A stretch of 59,526 nucleotides of DNA from a virus, in IMG/VR virus record IMGVR_UViG_3300037635_004282, positions 1 to 59,526 of that record; one strand, written 5' to 3'. The position numbers and the translations under genes were made by a program. The first letter of the stretch is position 1; the number at the start of each line of letters is the position of its first letter. This document shows positions 25,645-32,733 of the stretch, in pieces. A model generated the notes under the pieces. It worked only from the letters and a program-made list of their open reading frames with translations. It was not told where the DNA came from and searched no databases.

Positions 25645-25936
25645 ATTGCCTGCTTGGAATGCTCGTGCAATGCAAATGCCTGATGGAGGCGTTCAATATG
25701 TTATTCTTCAGGGTGAACAGCCGGTTGCCTTTACAGGCGACCAAAACTTTGCTCGTCTAGTGATCGATTTGTTGGAGACCCATAGGACTCCGATGTTTCA
25801 AGAAATCCTAGGTGAAATTGCTAAAAGGCAGGGCAGGGATTCTGTTGACTTCAATGAAGTGCCTGAAACCGCTGATGACGACCTTGAACGAATGAAGGCT
25901 GAACGACTCGCCAAACTCGATAAAGAGGATGATTGA
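25634..25936 (+). CDS. Small hypothetical protein
   Basis: About 100 residues from TTG 25634, chosen because of GGGGGG at 25621-25626. ATG 25619 and ATG 25577 are upstream alternatives. Compact alpha/beta start (LPAWNARAMQMPDGGVQYVI) then a charged helical end (DDDLERMKAERLAKLDKEDD). No family recognised. Confidence 0.65.
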   Translation: MSDKLPAWNARAMQMPDGGVQYVILQGEQPVAFTGDQNFARLVIDLLETHRTPMFQEILGEIAKRQGRDSVDFNEVPETADDDLERMKAERLAKLDKEDD

Positions 25937-26090
25937 GTTGCGTCTTACAGTTGTTGTTTGCGTCAACACTGGATGTGACAACAATGTCCGTTCAGGATTC
26001 AGGCGGTGCGTTTCATGCTTGCAGGGCTGGACCCCTGCGAAGAGAAAGGAACAGGCTGACAAAATCAAGGCAATGCAGGAGGAGGAATGA
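25929..26090 (+). CDS. Micro-ORF, 53-residue zinc ribbon
   Basis: Overlaps the preceding stop by 8 bases and the next start by 4. CVNTGC ... RCVSCLQGW gives C-x4-C and CxxC, followed by a basic helix (PAKRKEQADKIKAMQEEE). Second of three consecutive tiny zinc-type genes between primase and XPF-like nuclease. Confidence 0.65.
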   Translation: MIELRLTVVVCVNTGCDNNVRSGFRRCVSCLQGWTPAKRKEQADKIKAMQEEE

Positions 26091-26305
26091 TGTCAACAGT
26101 CATCGTGTCAGAAAAAGGCTGGGTTGCTGACTGGGGGGTATGCTCTCATCCTGAATGCAGTAAGCCAGCACATCCCATGTCAGGCACACATTGGCTGTGC
26201 GTGAATCACTATGCTGATTGGCATAACGGATATGCTAAACACTATGGTTGGTCGATAATCGACCCTAATGAAATACTTCAGGAGGTTGAAGAAGATGCCT
26301 GCTGA
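26087..26305 (+). CDS. Small Cys/His-rich protein
   Basis: 72 residues; ATG 26087 or 26090. CSHPECSKPAHPMSGTHWLC, then VNHYADWHNGYAKHYGW, gives a cysteine/histidine set consistent with one zinc site, rich in aromatics and histidine. Preceded by GGAGGAGG. Its end overlaps the start of the XPF-like gene by 11 bases. Confidence 0.7.
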   Translation: MMSTVIVSEKGWVADWGVCSHPECSKPAHPMSGTHWLCVNHYADWHNGYAKHYGWSIIDPNEILQEVEEDAC

Positions 26306-27008
26306 AAAGATTCTATTCATTGACAACAGGGAGCGTTCAGGTCTTGAAGCACTTGTCAAAAAGTATCTCGACAAGAACAAGAAACTGAAGTATCAGACCC
26401 GACAGAACATGATCACAGACTACGCCTTTGCTAGTGTCGGCATTGAATCAAAGTCAATAGAGGACTACATGCAAAGCCTGCATAGTGGACACTTAGAACA
26501 TCAATTGCATAACCTTGATGACAATTACAATCAAGGCATCCTTTTGATTTGGGGGACTCTTGACAAATATGTAGCCAATGCCAAAAAAGGTGGTCGTAAA
26601 ATCCCCTATGCACGAGCATGGGCCAGTTATGTCGGTTCCTTAGCGAGGTGGGCTGTTGACTACGATATATCCATCATCACATTCCCTGACCGCTCATCGG
26701 CGGCTAGATTCATCTGTAAGAGATTTGAGAAGCATGACACCATTGGCTCGTCATCGACATATCGTGTTATGAGGAGAACCAACTCCGAGGACATGCGTAT
26801 GGATGTGTTGAGAGCGGCAGGTTGTAGTGAAGCAATTGCACGGCGTTTGATCGATGCTCATGGTTCTGTAACTGAAATCGCTGGCTTGACCGCCAAAGAA
26901 TTGATGCAGGCCGAGGGTGTAGGAAAGGTTCGGGCGCAAAAAATAATCACTGTGCTGAACAGTGAAGAGGCTGTCCCAAATGAAAAAGTCAAGATGACAA
27001 GGGCGTGA
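26295..27008 (+). CDS. XPF/ERCC4-type structure-specific nuclease with HhH domain
   Basis: 237 residues from ATG 26295 with AGGAGG 15 bases upstream. The N-terminal nuclease domain has LFIDNRERSG and a core TDYAFASVGIESKSIEDYMQ. This corresponds to the G-D-x-n-E-R-K-x-x-x-D site, with E, K and the final D kept but R replaced by S. The C-terminal 165-225 holds paired helix-hairpin-helix motifs (VLRAAGCSEAIARRLIDAHG; AEGVGKVRAQKII). Such enzymes cut forked or flapped DNA. The R to S change may weaken but not abolish activity. Confidence 0.85.
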   Translation: MPAEKILFIDNRERSGLEALVKKYLDKNKKLKYQTRQNMITDYAFASVGIESKSIEDYMQSLHSGHLEHQLHNLDDNYNQGILLIWGTLDKYVANAKKGGRKIPYARAWASYVGSLARWAVDYDISIITFPDRSSAARFICKRFEKHDTIGSSSTYRVMRRTNSEDMRMDVLRAAGCSEAIARRLIDAHGSVTEIAGLTAKELMQAEGVGKVRAQKIITVLNSEEAVPNEKVKMTRA

Positions 27009-27057
27009 GTGTTGAAATACTTGACCATCATCCCATAAACTCCACAGGTGTAAAAAC

Positions 27058-28506
27058 ATGCTATTGAGACCAACTACTGATGCTGGCGGGAGAAAGTGGG
27101 ATGACTATACTCTAGTCAAATCCGACTTTGAAGGCAGTAAATACATACGCAACTACATTTCACGATTCAACACAGTCTCTTTCTTTAACGAATATGCGGG
27201 GATGCTTTCATACTTCTTTGTAGCAGGCCAAGCACTTTCACCATACATGCGAATACCAATACATGGCGCACATGTTGATTGTAGGGTGCATGTCTATTGG
27301 ATTCAACAATCAAGGACTGGTAAATCGATTGCATATGAGTTTACGGCAAAACTGTTGAGAGCGTGCGGTATTGAAACCGAGTCTTTCAGTGGTGGCTCCG
27401 ATGCTAAAATGATCGGAACGGTCATACAACAAGCAACATACGACGATGACGGCAAACCAAACGGTGAGGAATATGTCACGGTCCCCGGTATCCTAAATGG
27501 ATACAAAACGCTTCTATTCGATGAAGCGAGTATATTGCTGAATGATGCAAAGGCATATTTCAGCGACAAAATCCTCTATCTCCAACAAGCGATGGCCCCG
27601 ATAGGCAGTGAGACCAATGTATTGGTTAAGCACCTTGTGGGGGGGTCTGTGAGGACTCCATCAGGTGTCTCCTTATGGATGACCACCTATCCGCCAAAGG
27701 ACATCATGTCGCATGTCTTAGAGAAGGGATTCTTTCAGCGTGTGTTTCTATATCAAAATGATGTAGGTGTCGAACAGCGTCAAACCACCAGTGAACATCG
27801 GATGGGGGGCGTATATGTCCCCGTCCCCGACAAGGTTTGGTCTTATGAAAACCTAGCCGAGTTTATTTTGGACATTCAAGGCTTGGTTAAGGCACGGTTA
27901 CTGAAGGCCGCAGGTCTAACTGATGAGGAATGGGACGAGTTGGAGGAGGGTGTGAAAGAGGAGATTGCCATTCGTCACACATACGACATATTCAACATAG
28001 GCCCGTCATATCATGCCGCACTGTTGAATGCTGTTGACGACTATTATGCACTGATCAAAGGAATCAACAATGACATCATCAGGGAGACAGCAATGTCATT
28101 TATTCCCAATGTCGAAAACTACACTATCATTTTCGCCAACATCATTGCCGCCACCATGAAGACATCCGTCATCACAGCCGACCATGTAATGATGGCCACT
28201 GAAATCATTTATGACAACCTCCATAATCTCATTATTTGGCTTGAACAGAAGCAAGATGTCAAGGCAAAGAAGCGAAGAGAGAATGAGATGCACGGCTGGA
28301 AAAAGGCATACAACTTATGTGGCAAGTTTGCTCATAAGAAGTCAAACAAAGAAGTCGTGGCTAAGAAGGACCTTGAGAAGAGGTATGCCTCCGAAGCGGC
28401 TGTCAGCACTAGAACCGCTGAAAGAAGGCTTGACAAGTTGATTGCCAACAGTCAGGCTGAACGGTTGATGGATGGCCGAAAAGCATTCATACACTTGAGT
28501 TGGTAA
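27058..28506 (+). CDS. AAA+ ATPase, probable replicative helicase
   Basis: 482 residues. Walker A IQQSRTGKS near 82-90, Walker B KTLLFDEASILL near 150-161, then ILYLQQAMAPIG and WMTTYPPKDI at about 208-215 in the sensor position, followed by a helical lid. The layout resembles MCM-like or phage DUF3987-type helicase ATPases. The C-terminal 70 residues look like a winged helix (NKEVVAKKDLEKRYASEAAV). Located after primase and nuclease genes, so unwinding at the replication fork is the natural role. The exact family is not settled. Start ATG has AGGTG upstream. Confidence 0.75.
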   Translation: MLLRPTTDAGGRKWDDYTLVKSDFEGSKYIRNYISRFNTVSFFNEYAGMLSYFFVAGQALSPYMRIPIHGAHVDCRVHVYWIQQSRTGKSIAYEFTAKLLRACGIETESFSGGSDAKMIGTVIQQATYDDDGKPNGEEYVTVPGILNGYKTLLFDEASILLNDAKAYFSDKILYLQQAMAPIGSETNVLVKHLVGGSVRTPSGVSLWMTTYPPKDIMSHVLEKGFFQRVFLYQNDVGVEQRQTTSEHRMGGVYVPVPDKVWSYENLAEFILDIQGLVKARLLKAAGLTDEEWDELEEGVKEEIAIRHTYDIFNIGPSYHAALLNAVDDYYALIKGINNDIIRETAMSFIPNVENYTIIFANIIAATMKTSVITADHVMMATEIIYDNLHNLIIWLEQKQDVKAKKRRENEMHGWKKAYNLCGKFAHKKSNKEVVAKKDLEKRYASEAAVSTRTAERRLDKLIANSQAERLMDGRKAFIHLSW

Positions 28507-29237
28507 TGATGTTTAAGAAAAGTCTAGGAAATTGGTTAGAAGAAAACAGGGTATATACGATCAAGGCATTTTCTGAAACGGATGCCTGCGATTTACCACA
28601 TGGCTGGGAAAAGCCTAGCGAGTTTACTTTGAATGCCATCGTAATCAAAGGCGGGCATGGCGAGCATCTAGTTTTCACTGACGAGATATACACAGTCAAA
28701 ATAAATGCACGGACTGTTGAAGTTAGGAACCTCGACACTTTTACTGAATGGGTTCAAGGTTTGCACCCCGAATCAGTAATTGTAGGGTATGGCTCAAAAA
28801 ACTTCGACATACCGTTGATTGAGTCTGTGTATCCTCTCGCCTTTATTAACCGAAAAGGGGACCTTCTATTTCACGACCTGTTAGAATTGGTTCAGGACAT
28901 GACAGCGAAACACTACGACTCATACCCCCGAAGAATATCCTTGACGGCTTTAGCCAGTATGAACAAAATCCGTGATTCTATAATCCCATTACCTAGTATC
29001 GTGACTTCAACCTTACAATTGCTATCAATGTGGCGTTCTAAGAACAAGGCAGGAGTCTTGAAAAACCTCATTGCTGAAGCCCATACAATTGCACGCTTAA
29101 TGTGGCAAATGGACATAGATGATGGTTCGTTGTTGATCAGGGACGAAAGAACGGACAAAAGAGTCAGACTTACTGCTGACGACTTTTCGATTCGTTCCGA
29201 CACGACTCCCGAAGACCATCCGAAAACATCCGAGTAA
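28506..29237 (+). CDS. RNase H-fold DEDD-exonuclease-like protein, probably degenerate
   Basis: 243 residues from ATG 28506, overlapping the helicase stop. VIVGYGSKNFDIPLIES is a clear Exo II block (N/S-x-x-FD). The start, YTIKAFSETDAC, is in the place of the Exo I FD-x-ET motif but has lost the first Asp. The expected final YC-x-x-DV block reads LIAEAHTIARL, without an obvious aspartate. The fold is fairly clear, activity doubtful. Its last 68 bases overlap a minus-strand gene tail to tail, marking the convergence of the two transcription units. Confidence 0.7.
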   Translation: MMFKKSLGNWLEENRVYTIKAFSETDACDLPHGWEKPSEFTLNAIVIKGGHGEHLVFTDEIYTVKINARTVEVRNLDTFTEWVQGLHPESVIVGYGSKNFDIPLIESVYPLAFINRKGDLLFHDLLELVQDMTAKHYDSYPRRISLTALASMNKIRDSIIPLPSIVTSTLQLLSMWRSKNKAGVLKNLIAEAHTIARLMWQMDIDDGSLLIRDERTDKRVRLTADDFSIRSDTTPEDHPKTSE

Positions 29238-29364
29238 ACTCCTCGCCGTCCTCGTCTTCTATCTGTATCGGGATGTCTGTAAAATCCATTTTGAATGCTT
29301 CAATCATTATACCGAATAGCACTAGAACCATTAGGACCCCTGTAAAGAAAAGTAAACCCACCAT
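29170..29364 (-). CDS. Small one-span membrane protein at the end of the late operon
   Basis: 64 residues. An N-terminal hydrophobic segment (VGLLFFTGVLMVLVLFGIMI) is followed by an acidic tail (IEDEDGEEFTRMF). Overlaps the plus-strand exonuclease-like gene by 68 bases on the opposite strand, so its coding status is not certain. It lies 21 bases after the methyltransferase gene. Size and layout would suit a holin-like, spanin-like or virion membrane protein; no specific family. Confidence 0.6.
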   Translation of the reverse strand: MVGLLFFTGVLMVLVLFGIMIEAFKMDFTDIPIQIEDEDGEEFTRMFSDGLRESCRNESKSRQQ

Positions 29365-29385
29365 CTGTCTCGATACATGGAGGGG

Positions 29386-30747
29386 TCAGCGGCGCATGAA
29401 GTTTTCGATTATCTCCCGTGGACTAACCACGGCTTGACCCATTGGTGATTGAGACAGGCCATGCTCTTTTTCAGTTGCTAGGATTGCGTCTAAGCCCTCG
29501 CCGTAGGGAATCAGTGAGCGTGTGAAGTATGCAGGTGCGGTGACATTCCTGCCCGCTCTATTCGTAAACGAGATAGGGCCTAATTCATTGATACCCGCTC
29601 TTGCGCCCGGAGGTGCGGCGGCGTAGTATTGATTCCCGTATCGCCCTGTTCTGATCGATTTAGGTTCCTCCCATTGACCCTCGGATTTACCTCTTGGTTT
29701 GGACCTCCAATACTTTCCGTCAGTCAATTGAGGATAATCAGGCTCTCCGCTTAATTCAGGGGCATGACTCAACCGCTCTTTGAAGTCCTTGCTACCTCCC
29801 TGTGAGAGGAGTTGCTTCAACTCATGGGCCTGCAAGTTTCTTTGTTCACCAGCACCCGGCATGTCATTGTAAAGGACATTACTGCCGTATAGGATGTCAT
29901 TCAACGGGTCTTTTGCACCTTTCAATCTAGGGCGTGGTGTCCAGTCTTTAGGAAAATGACCAAATAAATCAGTGGGCTTCAATTCGGGGATGCCCCCTCC
30001 GCCCACATGCATTCTTTGAGGCAACAGTGGAGAGAAGTCAGTGATACCGAATAATTCAGATGAAGCGGGGTCTTGATACGAAGCGTGTTGAATGTTTGCC
30101 ATATCCCAATCGCCAAAGGAGGTGGGGTGGTATCTCAACACAGACACCGGGTTCTCGATGAATGCTTTCATATCAGGGTTGTATTCACGAAGGTCCTCCA
30201 TCAAATCAAAGGTTCTTTGCATTGTCCTTTGACTGTTTATAGCGGCCTCATTCTTTGGTTCCCAGCCTGCCGCTAAGTCTTCAGGGTATTCCTCGTCGGT
30301 CCCTCTTAGCATATTCAATTCACGCTTTAGGTTCCTCCCTCCGAGTTTCCATTGGTCGGGGGTTTTCCATGTATTACCGATTTGTTGCATTGACCATCCT
30401 TCGCACGGTCCACTAGCAAATAATAAATCGATAGGCCCACCAAAGTCATCAATCATTTGATCAGCCGTGAGGTTGAGAATGTTGACTCGCTTATCGGGAA
30501 GGATTCCAATTGGTTTTCCTTTATGCTGGTCCCAGTCATATCCAATTACATTATGACCTCTATCACGGGCCGCAGTGGACCATCCAGCGTGGACATTTGG
30601 CGTGCCATCAGGTCCAACGGACCCGCCAACAGCGGAGAATAAATCGGCAACATTCAGGCGATGATCATGAGATTTCATTAAAGCGGCCTCCAAGAGCATC
30701 CACCCTCTCATTGCCTCCTTATTAGATCGCCTATCCATCAATCTCAC
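29386..30747 (-). CDS. Phage-type DNA cytosine-C5 methyltransferase
   Basis: 453 residues from GTG 30747 (ATG 30738 is equally possible). Motif I VADLFSAVGGS at 33-43, motif IV ASGPCEGWS with the nucleophilic C115, motif VI AFIENPVSVLRY near 195-206 (ENP instead of the usual ENV). A later AAPPGARAGI recalls the APRGSRTG of phage relatives. It transfers a methyl group to cytosine, probably to protect viral DNA from host restriction. The target-recognition part lies about 210-340. In the late operon, so modification at packaging time is likely. Confidence 0.85.
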   Translation of the reverse strand: MRLMDRRSNKEAMRGWMLLEAALMKSHDHRLNVADLFSAVGGSVGPDGTPNVHAGWSTAARDRGHNVIGYDWDQHKGKPIGILPDKRVNILNLTADQMIDDFGGPIDLLFASGPCEGWSMQQIGNTWKTPDQWKLGGRNLKRELNMLRGTDEEYPEDLAAGWEPKNEAAINSQRTMQRTFDLMEDLREYNPDMKAFIENPVSVLRYHPTSFGDWDMANIQHASYQDPASSELFGITDFSPLLPQRMHVGGGGIPELKPTDLFGHFPKDWTPRPRLKGAKDPLNDILYGSNVLYNDMPGAGEQRNLQAHELKQLLSQGGSKDFKERLSHAPELSGEPDYPQLTDGKYWRSKPRGKSEGQWEEPKSIRTGRYGNQYYAAAPPGARAGINELGPISFTNRAGRNVTAPAYFTRSLIPYGEGLDAILATEKEHGLSQSPMGQAVVSPREIIENFMRR

Positions 30748-31022
30748 CGACTTGTTGATGCACGACTGCCGCCAGCACCTAGTTGCCTTCTCATAGCGGG
30801 CCTGACATTGCCACGACTCTTGTTTCGTTTGTATCGCCTAGCGGTTTTACCACGCTTGTTTTTGCGGCTTACCGTCCATGCTTTGTTCTTAGCCTGACGC
30901 ACGGGCCTGTCTGAAATGTTGTTTTTACTGTATCCTTTGAATCGCCCTTTGTCAAGGTCTTTCAAGACAGCGAGTCCGGCTTCAACTGCACGGCTTTCAA
31001 CCGAGGCCTCACTCTCCGCCAT
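30744..31022 (-). CDS. Small highly basic protein
   Basis: 92 residues, GTGA overlap with the methyltransferase start. The second half is very rich in Lys/Arg (RQAKNKAWTVSRKNKRGKTA, RRYKRNKSRGNVRPAMRRQL). No family recognised. It could bind DNA in the virion or act as a late DNA-binding protein. Its start region overlaps a possible zinc-ribbon frame. Confidence 0.65.
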   Translation of the reverse strand: MAESEASVESRAVEAGLAVLKDLDKGRFKGYSKNNISDRPVRQAKNKAWTVSRKNKRGKTARRYKRNKSRGNVRPAMRRQLGAGGSRASTSR

Positions 31023-31138
31023 ATATTAGCGCACAATGGACACTCCCATAGATGTATCCTTTCACGGCTCCCCGCATAAAACCCATTTATACGAATCGCT
31101 AAGACCACATTCTTGCATTTCGGGCAATCCTGTGAAAT
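30962..31138 (-). CDS. Possible zinc-ribbon frame without a normal start codon
   Basis: A frame with DCPKCKNVVLAIRING and HLWECPLCANIWRRV, a plausible zinc ribbon, runs from a stop at about 31153 to 30962. No ATG, GTG or TTG lies before the first cysteine, so an ATT start (31138) or another mechanism would be needed. It overlaps the basic protein by 61 bases. Low confidence: kept because the pattern is better than chance for a 177-base frame. Confidence 0.35.
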   Translation of the reverse strand: MSQDCPKCKNVVLAIRINGFYAGSRERIHLWECPLCANIWRRVRPRLKAVQLKPDSLS

Positions 31139-31169
31139 CTTGTCGGTGTATTTTCTAGGTTGGATTTAC

Positions 31170-32378
31170 TCACGCCCCAGCATGTGTATATTCAATGATT
31201 ACATGGTCATATGCGAGACCACCAAATACCGGCATTCCGGGGTCAGCAATGATGTTCAATGCTGTGGGCGTAACCGTGTTGATAAGCGGGTGGTCAGCAG
31301 GCATTACAATAGGGGCTACTTGATCAGGCTGTGCAATTGAAATGAATGTGCAGGTCAATAATCTCAAAGGATTTGGCTGACTCGGAACCGTTGGATTAGC
31401 CTCTATTGCCGCTAAAGGGGTATGTGCTAGTCCAAGTGGGGGAAGCACGCCATAATTCAAAACGAGAGGTCCTGACCACGCAAATATGGCTCTTGATTGA
31501 CGGTGAACAGGTGTTAATTGATACGACTTCAAAGGAGTAGCATCTGTCTGATAGAACAAATGAGTTTCGCCTGTTCCTTCAGGGGCTGGATTTGAAGCGG
31601 TTGGGTCTCTCGCATATAGAAGCCCCATGTCGGTTATGGGGAGATTTGCCGCATTCAAGCCAGCAATCATATCGTTACGGGGGTTCTCATGGTCACTAGC
31701 GGAGTCTTTATCGATCAATGAAGATAATGCCACAGGACCCGGCCTGATGAATGTTCTTTTATCTTCAACTTGATGAATGACAGGATGCGATGCACCTTTT
31801 CCTATTCTTAACCAAGCCAAAACAGTGGTCTGTCTGACTAAGTGTGCAAAGGGCGTTGAAGGGTATTGATTTGAAGTGGTATCGACATATGACCCATAAA
31901 CCAAACCAATGTTTTGAGGTCCACGGGGGTCCACATATACAAGCAAAATTGCTTCATCGCCAGCGGCTACGCCATTGGCTAAAGGAGCCACATTGCCACC
32001 TATACCACCAGCGGTTCCTCCGGGGTGATAATCAATATGATAATTGGTTGCGGCGGTGATGTCTATCGTAGCACCGCCACCCACGGTGTAATACATCCCG
32101 TCAACACACACAGTCCCAGTAGCAACTGAAAACTCTTTAGTGGTTCCAACTGAACCAACTGGGCTGATATGACAGTTATCCGACAAAGGGTTGTTACGAT
32201 CAGAATTGTTGTAATCGTTTAGACCGACTGGGACCACACCATTACCAAGCAGGTTTTCGGTGATGTTGGTTAAGGTTGTAGTAGTCAAAACATCAGTATC
32301 TCGTAATCCTTCAAACTGATATGAACCCGCTGATGTAGCAGTCTTGTTGTGTCCTTCTGAAAGGTCAGTGTTTGGCAT
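31170..32378 (-). CDS. Tail fibre/appendage protein (tentative)
   Basis: 402 residues, starting adjacent to the end of the 113-residue gene (1-base overlap). Gly/Thr/Asn/Pro-rich, beta-rich (TTTTLTNITENLLGNGVVPV, GGGATIDITAATNYHIDYHP), typical of virion appendage proteins. No enzyme motif. Position behind the giant tail protein suggests baseplate or fibre. Confidence 0.7.
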   Translation of the reverse strand: MPNTDLSEGHNKTATSAGSYQFEGLRDTDVLTTTTLTNITENLLGNGVVPVGLNDYNNSDRNNPLSDNCHISPVGSVGTTKEFSVATGTVCVDGMYYTVGGGATIDITAATNYHIDYHPGGTAGGIGGNVAPLANGVAAGDEAILLVYVDPRGPQNIGLVYGSYVDTTSNQYPSTPFAHLVRQTTVLAWLRIGKGASHPVIHQVEDKRTFIRPGPVALSSLIDKDSASDHENPRNDMIAGLNAANLPITDMGLLYARDPTASNPAPEGTGETHLFYQTDATPLKSYQLTPVHRQSRAIFAWSGPLVLNYGVLPPLGLAHTPLAAIEANPTVPSQPNPLRLLTCTFISIAQPDQVAPIVMPADHPLINTVTPTALNIIADPGMPVFGGLAYDHVIIEYTHAGA

Positions 32379-32719
32379 CAGCGCACCTCCACTAAGACAT
32401 CGACACGGATTTCATTTGTAGTGTCCTTTGTAATTGGCAAGAAAGAGGCCCTATATGCGGCATTATCCAGTGAAGTCTCTCCATGCATAACAATCTCTTT
32501 GATTGTGTTTGCTGATGTCAAAGTCGTATCAAAAACTGCTGTAAATGAAACGGTTCTATCATCGATTCTTTGTATTGAAGGCGATTGCGTGATTTGAGGG
32601 TTGCCCGCCCCTCCATCTCTTGATGATGCCTCTCCGCCAGTGGACCCTAATGTGATGTTCTTTATCAGGCCCTGTAAATGGTCGGTTAAAGCCGCTTTTA
32701 TTCCGTCTAGCGTTGGCAT
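32378..32719 (-). CDS. Small tail/appendage protein
   Basis: 113 residues. The start LDGIKAALTDHLQGLIKNIT and beta-rich body (RTVSFTAVFDTTLTSANTIK) recall N-terminal attachment domains of phage fibres. It links the 2,400-residue protein and the 402-residue appendage gene. Function by position only. Confidence 0.65.
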   Translation of the reverse strand: MPTLDGIKAALTDHLQGLIKNITLGSTGGEASSRDGGAGNPQITQSPSIQRIDDRTVSFTAVFDTTLTSANTIKEIVMHGETSLDNAAYRASFLPITKDTTNEIRVDVLVEVR

Positions 32720-32733
32720 TTCGTATCTCCTCG

